Assembly: GCA_018401455.1 (NCBI GenBank)
Contig: JAGYKU010000017.1
Location: 1-48,165, forward strand
Length of the DNA stretch: 48,165 nucleotides
Origin: Flavobacteriales bacterium
GTDB lineage: Bacteria; Bacteroidota; Bacteroidia; Flavobacteriales_D; Parvicellaceae
Reading direction: 5' to 3'
Shown: in pieces, positions 8,676-17,484 of the stretch
How positions within the stretch are numbered: the first letter of the stretch is position 1
Layout: every line of letters starts with the position of its first letter
Made by a program: the position numbers and the translations under genes
The notes under the pieces: generated by a model
What the model was told of the DNA's origin: nothing
Databases searched by the model: none
Seen by the model: the letters and a program-made list of their open reading frames with translations, nothing else

Positions 8676-10807
8676 AAAATAACATACTAAATATTTTTTT
8701 TACATTTCTTGTTGGTCTTATTTTTCTTGGCGTTTCTTTTAGTCAAGTTACAACAACATTTACTGCTTCAGGAAGTTTTATTGTACCCTGTGGTGTAACT
8801 TCCATCTCAGTTACATGCTGGGGAGGTGGAGGTGGTGGCGCAGGAGATGGAGGAACAGGTGCGTCCACTGGTGGTGGTGGCGGAGGTGGTGGCTATTCCA
8901 TTGGCACTGTAACTGTGACTCCAGGATCTACAATCGCATACATTGTTGGCGCAGGAGGTACTGCAGGTGCTTCAACTAGTGGTAATGGAGGTAATGGAGG
9001 AACAACAACATTTAGCACTGTAAGCGCTCCTGGTGGTGCTGGAGGAACAGCTCTTAACGGTGCTGGAGGAGCTGGAGGGGTTGGAAATGCAGGAACAGGC
9101 ACCCCTGGTAATGCAGGAGCAAACAATGCATCTGGAGCTGGTGGAGCAGGAGCAGGAGCAGGAGGTGTAGGAGGATTAAGTCGTACCGTTGATAATGATG
9201 GAATGATTGGCACAGCTCCAGGCGGAGGTGGTAGTGGAGGTAATAGTACTGCCAACCCAAGAAACCCAGGAGGAGCTGGAGCTAGAGGTCAAATCACAAT
9301 TACTTACACACCAAGCACAACATCTGGTTGTGATCCTTGTACCTCTATACCTATAGGTTCGTTTCCTTATACATATTCTGGAACAACAAGTGGCTTTTCA
9401 AATTTTATGACCGGAGGTTGTCCAGGTAATTCTGCACCAACAACTGGAGGTGGAGCTGATGTATTTTTTGCATTGACTGTCGCTGCAAATTCTTATTATA
9501 CTATGGGTTTATCAGGTACTAACGCTGGCTCTATTTTAGAGTTATCTATTTTACAAGCTGCTGCTTGCGCAGGACCATGGTCATGCTTAGCAAATGGTGC
9601 TTGGGCTGGAGGTCTTCAAACTTCTACAGTGGCACCAGACCCTCCATTTGTTGTGACAAGTCCTGCTTCCGACTCACCTTGTAGGACTGTTTATTTTCAA
9701 AATGCAGGTACTTATTACCTTAGAGTTGATGCAGCGGCTGGAGTAACTAGTCCTTTTACGCTCAATGTTGAAGAATATTTACCAACTGCTATCCCTAATG
9801 GCGGAGACGCTTGTGTAAACGCAACTGGTATGACTAGTGACATTCCAGTAACTGTCTCTAGTAACAATTGTGAATATACAACAGGTAATGATGATCCTGC
9901 TGGCGCTTTAATATGTGCTGGCACATTGGAAAACACTTCTTGGCTTGAATTCCAAAGTGATGGTGGAGGATCTGATGTTGCAGTTAATGTTTCTAGTGTA
10001 AACTGTGCTGAATTTGGTTATCATACTGGTTCAGGTTTTTATGGTGGGAGTGGTCAGTTTGGAATTTTTACATCAAGTACTGATGCTTGTGGAGGCACAT
10101 ATACATCAGCAGATGCTTGCCAAAATTTAACTACAGGCGACACATATACCACTACACTTCCTAACGCTACTCCAACTACGTATTTTCTAGTTTGGGATGG
10201 AAATGGCGGTGCAGAATGTGATTTCACTATAACAGTTACAAACGTGATTGCTCTACCTGTTGAATTAATAAACTTCCAAGCAAAAGCAGAACAAAATCAC
10301 AACCTTATTTCTTGGTCAACTGCTTCTGAAATCAACAACGACTATTTTATTCTAGAAAGTTCTTCTGATGGAGAAAATTTCAAATCTATTGGAACTATTG
10401 CTGGAAAAGGTAATTCTAGTCAGAATATCAATTATCAATTTAATGATTTTGAATATTTTTCTCCTAAAACTTTTTACAGACTTATTCAAGTAGATTATGA
10501 TGGTAAGGAACACAAAAGTCAAGTTATAGTAGTAAATAGACAAAACGACTTAAACGACTTAGACATTCTACTATACCCAAATCCTTCTACAGGTGAAGTA
10601 AATCTAAAAACTTATTTGGAAAATTCAGGTGAAGTGAATATTAAGGTAATGAACTTATTGGGTGAATTAATTTATAATGAAAAAATAAACTTTAAAGTTG
10701 GCTACAATAATCACACTTTTGACTTTTCAAACCTTGCCAATGGAATTTATGCAATAGAATTTCAAAATCAATACAGCAGAAAAGTAGTGCAGTTTGTGAA
10801 GCAATAA
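8672..10807 (+). CDS. Glycine-rich T9SS-secreted surface protein (type A sorting domain)
   Basis: 711 aa. A signal peptide (to about residue 24) is followed by a short beta region (TFTASGSFIVPCGVTSISV) and a glycine-rich domain at about residues 50-206 with GGGGGGAG-type runs, the glycine-rich arrangement seen in many Bacteroidota surface proteins. Two beta-sandwich-like regions with paired Cys follow (about 215-520). From residue about 530 there is a module LPVELINFQAKAEQNHNLIS with SWSTASEINNDYF, typical just before T9SS sorting domains. The last ~80 residues are a type A sorting domain (LYPNPSTGEVNL, then LANGIYAIEF, ending KVVQFVKQ). Predicted to be exported by Sec, then by T9SS, and attached or released at the cell surface. 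Role unknown; structural or adhesive is plausible. Confidence 0.85.
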   Translation: MKNNILNIFFTFLVGLIFLGVSFSQVTTTFTASGSFIVPCGVTSISVTCWGGGGGGAGDGGTGASTGGGGGGGGYSIGTVTVTPGSTIAYIVGAGGTAGASTSGNGGNGGTTTFSTVSAPGGAGGTALNGAGGAGGVGNAGTGTPGNAGANNASGAGGAGAGAGGVGGLSRTVDNDGMIGTAPGGGGSGGNSTANPRNPGGAGARGQITITYTPSTTSGCDPCTSIPIGSFPYTYSGTTSGFSNFMTGGCPGNSAPTTGGGADVFFALTVAANSYYTMGLSGTNAGSILELSILQAAACAGPWSCLANGAWAGGLQTSTVAPDPPFVVTSPASDSPCRTVYFQNAGTYYLRVDAAAGVTSPFTLNVEEYLPTAIPNGGDACVNATGMTSDIPVTVSSNNCEYTTGNDDPAGALICAGTLENTSWLEFQSDGGGSDVAVNVSSVNCAEFGYHTGSGFYGGSGQFGIFTSSTDACGGTYTSADACQNLTTGDTYTTTLPNATPTTYFLVWDGNGGAECDFTITVTNVIALPVELINFQAKAEQNHNLISWSTASEINNDYFILESSSDGENFKSIGTIAGKGNSSQNINYQFNDFEYFSPKTFYRLIQVDYDGKEHKSQVIVVNRQNDLNDLDILLYPNPSTGEVNLKTYLENSGEVNIKVMNLLGELIYNEKINFKVGYNNHTFDFSNLANGIYAIEFQNQYSRKVVQFVKQ

Positions 10808-10819
10808 AAAGCAAAACAA

Positions 10820-11806
10820 ATGAAAACTACCCTAATTTATTCCTGTTTGATTTTATGCTTTCTTAGTTGTAAGAAAAAAGAGCCTATTCAACCACTGCCT
10901 ACTACTGCTTCAAAAGAAGTTTTTGAGGTATTGAACACACAAAACTCTAATTTACCTTCCAACAAAGTAAATGACATTTTGATGCATCAAAGTGAAGTTT
11001 GGATTGCAACTGAAGAAGGCTTGTGCAGAATTGAAAATAATATTTGGACTGTTTATAATGTTTCCAACTCACCTTTACCTTCTCAAAACATAAATGTTGT
11101 AAAAGTAGATGCCAACAATCACGTTTGGATTGGGACAGATTTAGGTTTGGTTAAATTCGACAGAGTAAACTGGTCAATATTCAATACATCAAATTCAGAC
11201 TTGCCAACCAACAAAATAAGAAGCATTGCCATTGATGTTGACGATGTTATTTGGATTGGCACTTTTACCAATGGTGGTGTGATAAAATATGACGGCACAA
11301 ATTGGCAAGTTTTTACACCACAAAACTCTGGTCTCCCCAATAATTCTATAGGTGCGATTAGCACTACTTCACAAGGGCTATTATGGATTGGCACTGGTGG
11401 CGGACTTACTTCATTTAACGGAGCAAATTGGATTACATTCAACCAAACCAACTCTGGATTACCCAATAATAATGTTTATGCCATTGCTACAGAAGATAAC
11501 AACATTCTTTGGGTGGGCACAAACGGTGGTTTAAGTAAATTTGAAAATAACATTTGGCAAACCTACAACACAACCAACTCTGATTTACCATCAAACTTAG
11601 TTCGACCAATTATCGTTGTTGAAAATGGTGTAAAATGGATAGGAACACAAAACAAAGGTCTGGTAAAATATGACGGTATAAATTGGGAGATTTTCGACAT
11701 CGAAAACTCAAATATTTCTGGAAATATCATCACTTCTATTGCTATTGATAATTCTGGCAAAAAATGGATTGCTACACAACAAAATGGAATTTCCATCGTT
11801 GAATAA
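10820..11806 (+). CDS. Seven-bladed beta-propeller lipoprotein
   Basis: 328 aa with a lipoprotein signal (lipobox Cys17 in CFLSCKKKEP). The rest is a tandem repeat of about 42 residues with a core like VWIGTDLGLVKFD, W-x-x-F/Y-N, then NSxLPxN, of the two-component-regulator propeller (Reg_prop) type. Six complete repeats are followed by a half repeat (ending KKWIATQQNGISIVE). The missing strand of the last blade is supplied by the N-terminal segment EVFEVLNTQNSNLPSNK, so the ring closes as a seven-bladed propeller with velcro closure. It lacks any kinase or DNA-binding domain, unlike hybrid sensors that use the same repeat. It begins 12 bp after the glycine-rich gene and is probably co-transcribed. 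Likely a periplasmic or surface binding scaffold; ligand unknown. Confidence 0.85.
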   Translation: MKTTLIYSCLILCFLSCKKKEPIQPLPTTASKEVFEVLNTQNSNLPSNKVNDILMHQSEVWIATEEGLCRIENNIWTVYNVSNSPLPSQNINVVKVDANNHVWIGTDLGLVKFDRVNWSIFNTSNSDLPTNKIRSIAIDVDDVIWIGTFTNGGVIKYDGTNWQVFTPQNSGLPNNSIGAISTTSQGLLWIGTGGGLTSFNGANWITFNQTNSGLPNNNVYAIATEDNNILWVGTNGGLSKFENNIWQTYNTTNSDLPSNLVRPIIVVENGVKWIGTQNKGLVKYDGINWEIFDIENSNISGNIITSIAIDNSGKKWIATQQNGISIVE

Positions 11807-11901
11807 CAATGTTTTATCAATAATATTCACGTATTCGTCATCTGTAAACATAGTTTAATGTAATAACCTTGTGATTTTAGTATAAATTTGCTCGTATTTC
11901 A

Positions 11902-11932
11902 TTTGTTTTCAGATAAATAGTTTGTATGTTTG
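11902..11932 (+). promoter_or_regulatory. Bacteroidota promoter before the T9SS gene at 11957
   Basis: TTTG at 11902-11905, a 19-bp spacer, then TATGTTTG at 11925-11932. Both match the consensus, and the ATG is 24 nt further on. It suggests that the block contains at least two transcription units. Confidence 0.75.
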
Positions 11933-11956
11933 TAAGTCAATTAAAATCATTTTGCA

Positions 11957-13270
11957 ATGAAAAAACTCTACTTTGTACTGTTTAGCCTTATTTCACTTGT
12001 GTTTTTTGCTCAAAATAACGCACTTGTGATTAATAACGATGCCTTTATTGTAATCAATGCCGGTACTGTTGGAGATGAAGCAGTTTTAGTGGTCAATCAA
12101 TCACATCCTAATGGAATTGTTACAACAGGAACAGGAGGTAACATCATCACTAATGGCGAATTTGATTATATAAAATGGAACAATGGAACAGGAACAGGAA
12201 ACTATACAGTTCCTTTTACTGCCAGAACAGGGATGAATAAAATGCCGTTATCCATCAACATCACAGGTGCAGGTGTTGGCGCAGGCTATATGGCACTTTC
12301 CTCTTGGGAAGTATCTCCAGGTCCTGCTTTCAACAATCAACCATGGCCTTCAGAGGTGGTACATATGGCAGGAGCCAATGGACAAGCAGATGTTTCTGAA
12401 TATGCCGTTGACCGTTTTTGGATTATTGATGTGAGAGATCCTCTAGGTACAGGGCAAACATTTACTACATTCCCTACACCAACACTTACTTTCAACTACA
12501 ATTTGCATCCTGATGAAATAGGAGGTGGGAATATGTTGGCGACTAACAATTTGGGGGCACAACAATATGATGGTGTTCAAGACAAATGGTTTGGATGGTT
12601 TACTGGTGGAATTCCTAATGGAATTTATGGGAACGGAAATATTCCAGGTGTAGTCTCTGGTGTTAACCCGCCCGCAGGAACATGGTACAGAACATGGACA
12701 TTGGCAGATATGAGCGAACCACTTCCTGTGACTATGAATTTTATTAATGGAACTTGTGAAAGCAATGGAATTGTAATTGAATGGCAAACCGCATCAGAAC
12801 TAAACAACGATTATTTTGAAATTCACAAAAGCCAAAATGGTTATGATTTTGAAAAAATCGCCTCTATTAATGGAAATGGAAGCAGCAGTCAAACTCAAAA
12901 CTACTCCTACATAGATGAAGCAGGTGCCAACAGCCAAGTCTATTACAAAATCGCACAAGTGGATACTGATGGAAATACAAAGTTTTATGATCCCATTCAA
13001 GTGAATCCTTGTGAAAGTGAAAACGGTTTTAACGTTTATGCACCAAACCTTAAAGAAATAACAATAGAATTGACTTCAAGTTTTGATGCTGAATATGAAT
13101 TGATTATTTATGATGCTTTAGGCAAACAAATTACCACCCCAAGACAACTTTCTGCTAAACAAGGTTTCAATAGATTTGAAATACAAGACGAAAATTTAGC
13201 TTTTGGAACCTACATGATTACCCTTTTTAATGACCATAACAAATTGACTAAAAAATTGATATTAAGATAA
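11957..13270 (+). CDS. T9SS-secreted protein with type A-like sorting domain
   Basis: 437 aa with a signal peptide (MKKLYFVLFSLISLVFFAQN). The first ~250 residues are beta-rich and contain an N-terminal region of the sort found in Bacteroidota surface proteins (NALVINNDAFIVINAGTVGD). From about residue 255 there is a module LPVTMNFINGTCESNG, then WQTASELNNDYFEIHKSQNG, clearly homologous to the one at the same place in the 8672-10807 protein. The final ~80 residues look like a sorting domain (YELIIYDALGKQI, then LAFGTYMITLF, ending KKLILR), although the usual YPNP start is replaced by YAPN. It lies 16 bp upstream of the tail-fibre-like gene, so the pair is probably an operon driven by the promoter at 11902-11932. 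Confidence 0.8.
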   Translation: MKKLYFVLFSLISLVFFAQNNALVINNDAFIVINAGTVGDEAVLVVNQSHPNGIVTTGTGGNIITNGEFDYIKWNNGTGTGNYTVPFTARTGMNKMPLSINITGAGVGAGYMALSSWEVSPGPAFNNQPWPSEVVHMAGANGQADVSEYAVDRFWIIDVRDPLGTGQTFTTFPTPTLTFNYNLHPDEIGGGNMLATNNLGAQQYDGVQDKWFGWFTGGIPNGIYGNGNIPGVVSGVNPPAGTWYRTWTLADMSEPLPVTMNFINGTCESNGIVIEWQTASELNNDYFEIHKSQNGYDFEKIASINGNGSSSQTQNYSYIDEAGANSQVYYKIAQVDTDGNTKFYDPIQVNPCESENGFNVYAPNLKEITIELTSSFDAEYELIIYDALGKQITTPRQLSAKQGFNRFEIQDENLAFGTYMITLFNDHNKLTKKLILR

Positions 13271-13286
13271 TTTAATTATACCGACC

Positions 13287-14900
13287 ATGAAAAAAATATT
13301 AATCCCATCGTTATTACTTTTTGCAACAAGTTTGTCTTTTGGACAAGGAGTAGGAATCAATAATTCGGGAGCCAACCCAGCCAATAGCGCCATGCTTGAT
13401 GTGGTGGCTACAGACAAAGGTATATTGGTGCCAAGAGTTGCACTTACAGCAACTAACGCAGCAGGTCCTATTACTGCTCCAGCTACATCTTTGTTGGTGT
13501 ATAATACCGTATCTGCTGGTGCTGGCGCAACTGCTGTAACTCCAGGTTTTTATTACTGGGATGGTGCTGCTTGGCAAAGATTTGATGTGGGAAATAACAC
13601 TGGCGATTGGAAGATTTTAGGAAATGCGAATACAACTTCTGGAACTAATTTTTTAGGGACCACAAACGGACAAGCTTTAGATTTTAGAACTAATAATATA
13701 ATTAGATTCAGAGTTGCCAATGGAAATCAAGTTCATGCAATGTCAAATGGTACAGCAGCGTTACCATTTTATACTTGGGGCGCTGATACTGACATAGGTA
13801 TGTACAGAAGAACAACTAATGAATTAAATTTTGCCACTGCAGGAACAGAAGCATTAAGAATCACTCCTACTCAAAGGCTACAAGGTGTTAATGGTAACAA
13901 CGGAACTCCTACATTTTCTTTTATTAACGATCCCAATACAGGAATGTATAGCGCAGTTGCTGATCAATTAAACTGGTCAACAGGAGGAGCAGAAAGATTG
14001 AGATTGACAAATACACAGTTAGCGACCACATTTTTAGGAGCAACAGGTGCACCTGCCTATTCTTTTACTGGGGACTTAAATACAGGAATGTGGTCTTCAA
14101 CTGCTGATCACCTTAATTTTAGTACAAATTCACAAGAAAGATTAGAATTAGGTACTACAGCAGCTGTTTTTAATGAAGGAGGATTAGATTATGATTTTAG
14201 ATTTGAATCCGATAATAATACCAATGTTATGAGAATCGATGCTGGTAATGACGTTGTGAGATTTGGCTCTAATACTGGAGCGTTAAGCGCAAATGGTTTA
14301 ACGTTGACATCATGGGATGGGTTTAATTTATTGACAGTTGATTATGTGGCTGATTTTGATAATGGAGCTACTACGGGTACTACTATTGGAATTGGGTCTA
14401 TTGAATATTTAGCCGATTTTTCAAGTGAAATAATTTTAGGAAATGCATCATTCTCGCCAAGTGCGAATTTGACTTATGATTTAGGAAGTCCATTTACAAA
14501 TTTTTGGGATGATGTATTTGCAGATGATTATTGGATTTTTTCAGATACTACCCTCAAAAAAGACATAACCCCAATTCATTATGGCTTAAAAGAGATTCTT
14601 AAAATAAATCCAATTACTTATCTATTAAAAGAAGATCCATTTCAAGAGCAAAAAATAGGTTTAAGCGCTCAAGAACTACAAAATTTAATTACAGAGTCTG
14701 TAAAAACATATGAATATAGACCTATAGATGAGGATCCTAAAAATGGATTTGAAAAGATTGAAATACCTTTTCTTGCAGTAAATTATACAAGCTTAGTTCC
14801 AGTTCTAATTCAGGCACTAAAAGAAGAGGATGCAAAAGTAGTATCTCTTGAAAAAAGAATTGAAGAATTAGAAAAAATAATCCTAACTATCAAAAAGTAA
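13287..14900 (+). CDS. Tail-fibre-like surface protein with C-terminal S74 intramolecular chaperone
   Basis: 537 aa with a signal peptide (MKKILIPSLLLFATSLSFGQ). The N-terminal part has the motif NSAMLDVVATDKGILVPRV, common in Bacteroidota exported fibre-like proteins. The middle (about residues 145-300) has imperfect ~40-residue repeats built on NTGMYS/NTGMWS and LNFST followed by ERLRL, as in phage-type fibre shafts. The C-terminus is a Peptidase_S74 (endosialidase chaperone) domain from about residue 400, with the self-cleavage motif SDTTLK (Ser419, Lys424), then LGLSAQEL-like IGLSAQELQNL, and a terminal coiled coil (VVSLEKRIEELEKII). Such domains make fibres trimerise and then cut themselves off. 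No phage genes are nearby; it sits among host surface genes. Confidence 0.85.
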   Translation: MKKILIPSLLLFATSLSFGQGVGINNSGANPANSAMLDVVATDKGILVPRVALTATNAAGPITAPATSLLVYNTVSAGAGATAVTPGFYYWDGAAWQRFDVGNNTGDWKILGNANTTSGTNFLGTTNGQALDFRTNNIIRFRVANGNQVHAMSNGTAALPFYTWGADTDIGMYRRTTNELNFATAGTEALRITPTQRLQGVNGNNGTPTFSFINDPNTGMYSAVADQLNWSTGGAERLRLTNTQLATTFLGATGAPAYSFTGDLNTGMWSSTADHLNFSTNSQERLELGTTAAVFNEGGLDYDFRFESDNNTNVMRIDAGNDVVRFGSNTGALSANGLTLTSWDGFNLLTVDYVADFDNGATTGTTIGIGSIEYLADFSSEIILGNASFSPSANLTYDLGSPFTNFWDDVFADDYWIFSDTTLKKDITPIHYGLKEILKINPITYLLKEDPFQEQKIGLSAQELQNLITESVKTYEYRPIDEDPKNGFEKIEIPFLAVNYTSLVPVLIQALKEEDAKVVSLEKRIEELEKIILTIKK

Positions 14901-14937
14901 AAAACCACTTGTTAACAACTCTTTTGTAACCTCATCA

Positions 14938-14964
14938 TTGCTTTGTTGCGTATAAGTAACTTTG
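14938..14964 (+). promoter_or_regulatory. Possible promoter placing the start of the OmpA gene at or near +1
   Basis: TTG at 14938-14940, a 16-bp spacer, then an exact TAACTTTG box at 14957-14964. Only 4 nt separate the box from the ATG at 14969, so a transcript from it would be leaderless or nearly so. Confidence 0.45.
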
Positions 14965-14968
14965 TAAT

Positions 14969-16687
14969 ATGAGGTTATTTGTTTTATATATCGTAGTGAT
15001 TATAGGTACTTGTATTCACGCCAATACAAATTTGATTTTTCATGATCCACCTTTTGGAGACTCGACTGTCAAAGATTCGCTTTTTACAGAGAAGGAATTG
15101 TTGCAGAAAGACTTTCCTGAAATTTGCCCTGAGGAAGATTTTGAACATAGAATCTACAATCCTGATTTCTACCTTACACCCGATTTTTATAAAACAAGAT
15201 ACACCGAAACAGATTTGATGTACAAAGTGGTAGATAACTGGGGAAATGGCTTTGATGATTTGTATGGTGCAAGAAATATGAGACCCATTCTTCATGGAGT
15301 TGCGTATAGAGGCGGGGCCAACAATCATTATCACAAAGAAAACAAAAGACACAATCACAATCCATTGCCCAACGATGGTATAGAAAATCTTTGCAAAGAA
15401 GGTTTTTCCAATTCAATCTATTTATACAGAAATAATTTTGAAACCGCACCCACTCTAAAAGATTGCAATTGTCTAAACGGAGCCATCAATGAAATGGAAT
15501 ATCATCAATACGATTATTTTGATGACAAACATGTTTACGAAATGTTGAAATTGGTCTATCAAAGTGCCATAGACACAACAGTAGGACCTGTATATCTGCA
15601 TTGTTGGAATGGTTGGCACGCCAGCGGATTTTTGGCTGCTGTAATTTTAAAACAGTTTTGTGGCTTTAGCGATTTAGATGCCACCGCTTACTGGGATTTG
15701 GGAACAGATGGTGCTAACAACAGCCCAAGATATAATACTATAAGAGAAAGAATTATCAACTTTAAGCCTTACAGTGAATTTATCATCAGTGATTCTATTG
15801 GAAACAAAATATGCGCTCCCATGCCTGAGTTTATTGACAGTTCGCAATTGCACATTTCCATCGAACATTTGGCCATAGTTCCCGAAGCAATACCAGTAGG
15901 TACCATAATGATTTTGGAAAATGTGAAATTTGGCCCAGGAAAAACCAGTTTTTCTAATGTGGGAGGAAATACAGACGTAAAAAATCTATTGTATGCTTTA
16001 CAAAAAAATCCAGATATGGTACTTGAAATAAGCGGACATACCGATAAATCTGGAAACGAGGCAAACAACAAAACGCTTTCTCAACAAAGGGCACAATTTA
16101 TTTATGACTTTCTTATAGGTGAGGGAATTGCAGCCAATAGAATCTCTTATAAAGGACTTGGTTCTGCAAAACCTGCTTATAGCAACAAATCCAAAGATGG
16201 AAGAGAAGCTAATAGAAGAATAGAAATTAAAGTCATCAGCAAAAAAGCAGAATCTTTAGATAAATTGGTGGATGAAGAAACTTTGAATGTAGATGAAGAA
16301 GTTTTGATTCCCGTAAATACCATCTTAAAAACACCCATTGGAAAATCAATGTTGTTACAAAATGTTGTTTTTGGACCTGGTGAAATTGTTTTAGTGGACT
16401 CATGTAAACAAGTAGTAGATGAATTGGTTTTAGTGTTGAAAGAAAATTCAAAATTAAAAATAGAAGTAATGGGATATACAGACATCAGTGGCATTCCTGA
16501 AAAAAACGTTTTGCTTTCACATCAAAGAGCACAAGCCGTTCATGATTATATCGTATCTCAAGGCATCGAAGAACATAGAGTTACTTTTTCTGGTTGTGGT
16601 TCCGATAATCCTATTGCTCCAAACGCTTACAGATGGGGAAGAGATAAAAATAGAAGAATCGAGATAAAAGTGATAGAAAAACAATAG
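14969..16687 (+). CDS. Double OmpA-domain protein fused to a phosphatase-like (inactive?) domain
   Basis: 572 aa with a signal peptide (MRLFVLYIVVIIGTCIHA). Residues about 95-290 resemble a dual-specificity/tyrosine phosphatase: GVAYRGG, then GIENLCKEGFSNSIYLYR, then VYLHCWNGWHASGFLAAV. The last is the P-loop HCxxGxxRS/T with Cys212 present but the phosphate-binding Arg replaced by Ala218, so normal catalysis is unlikely. Two OmpA C-terminal peptidoglycan-binding-type domains follow: about 320-425 (LEISGHTDKSGN, then NRRIEIKVI) and about 455-570 (IEVMGYTDISGI, ending NRRIEIKVIEKQ). It is predicted to be periplasmic or at the outer membrane, tied to peptidoglycan, with the pseudophosphatase domain as a binding module. 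Ligand unknown. No gene is close on its 3' side (63 bp). Confidence 0.85.
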   Translation: MRLFVLYIVVIIGTCIHANTNLIFHDPPFGDSTVKDSLFTEKELLQKDFPEICPEEDFEHRIYNPDFYLTPDFYKTRYTETDLMYKVVDNWGNGFDDLYGARNMRPILHGVAYRGGANNHYHKENKRHNHNPLPNDGIENLCKEGFSNSIYLYRNNFETAPTLKDCNCLNGAINEMEYHQYDYFDDKHVYEMLKLVYQSAIDTTVGPVYLHCWNGWHASGFLAAVILKQFCGFSDLDATAYWDLGTDGANNSPRYNTIRERIINFKPYSEFIISDSIGNKICAPMPEFIDSSQLHISIEHLAIVPEAIPVGTIMILENVKFGPGKTSFSNVGGNTDVKNLLYALQKNPDMVLEISGHTDKSGNEANNKTLSQQRAQFIYDFLIGEGIAANRISYKGLGSAKPAYSNKSKDGREANRRIEIKVISKKAESLDKLVDEETLNVDEEVLIPVNTILKTPIGKSMLLQNVVFGPGEIVLVDSCKQVVDELVLVLKENSKLKIEVMGYTDISGIPEKNVLLSHQRAQAVHDYIVSQGIEEHRVTFSGCGSDNPIAPNAYRWGRDKNRRIEIKVIEKQ

Positions 16688-16750
16688 TTTTTATATTAAA
16701 ATTTAAAAAAAAGTCTTATTTTTGTTTAATAAACTAAAAACTTTCTTGTT

Positions 16751-17434
16751 ATGAAATTAATACACTACTCTCTATTTATCATCACATTGCTTTTTCTTTC
16801 TTCATGTGCAAAAGAAGATTCTTCTGATGTCAATCAAGATAAGATCTATACTGATTATGAGTTGTTTTACAATAAAAACACAGACAAAACTGTTGCTGTT
16901 GCTAAATTTAAATTTGGAGGAATAACGGGAACCATTTTAGAATTAACCGATGGTGCAACCGTAACTTTTAACGGAGATTTGCTTACTTACAACGCTTGGT
17001 ATTCTGGCCATGTAAAAGAATATGCAGGAATGATAACATCAGGAACATTTGTTTACACAGATGTAGATGGATCAGTTTTCACTAATGCTACTCCTTCCAT
17101 GGATACTGCTTCATTTGATCCAAATTTCACGACTATTGTAAAATCTCAAGCGAATACTTTCACTTGGTTGGGAAATTCTTTAGCAGCTAACGAATCCATA
17201 GGGCTTTTTGTAGGTTCATGGACTTGGGGTGAAGACGCCTTGTTCTTTCAAAATCAATTAGGAGCAACAAATTTAATCATGGGTATTACTCAAATGAGTA
17301 ATTTAGCAGAAGGAACCTCAACAGTATATATGGATAGAACAAAACATGCTACGAATATTCAAGGGACAAGTAATGGAGGTATTATAAGAAGTAAGTATAG
17401 AGCTTTAAATGCTCAAGTTCAAGTTGTACCTTAA
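16751..17434 (+). CDS. Lipoprotein of unknown function
   Basis: 227 aa with a lipoprotein signal (MKLIHYSLFIITLLFLSSC, lipobox Cys19) followed by the acidic AKEDSSD, possibly a surface-export tag of the kind used in Bacteroidota (inference). The rest is beta-rich with alternating hydrophobic strands, for example TVAVAKFKFGGITGTILEL and YAGMITSGTFVYTDVDGSVF. No family is recognised. A box TATTTTTG at 16717-16724 matches the -7 consensus 26 nt before the ATG, but no TTG precedes it at the right distance. It is the last gene of the surface block. Confidence 0.75.
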   Translation: MKLIHYSLFIITLLFLSSCAKEDSSDVNQDKIYTDYELFYNKNTDKTVAVAKFKFGGITGTILELTDGATVTFNGDLLTYNAWYSGHVKEYAGMITSGTFVYTDVDGSVFTNATPSMDTASFDPNFTTIVKSQANTFTWLGNSLAANESIGLFVGSWTWGEDALFFQNQLGATNLIMGITQMSNLAEGTSTVYMDRTKHATNIQGTSNGGIIRSKYRALNAQVQVVP

Positions 17435-17484
17435 TTAAAATAATATTCTATTGTTTGTTTTAATACTCTGTTTATGTTGGTGAA

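Noticed and set aside
8893..9260. Minus-strand Pro/Ala- and Leu-rich open frames inside the glycine-rich gene
   Set aside because: They arise because glycine codons on the + strand read as Pro/Ala or Leu/His codons on the other; no start context or promoter, and they lie wholly inside a convincing T9SS gene.
13287..14900. Prophage remnant
   Set aside because: Only one fibre-like gene with a signal peptide; no capsid, portal, terminase, integrase or lysis genes around it.
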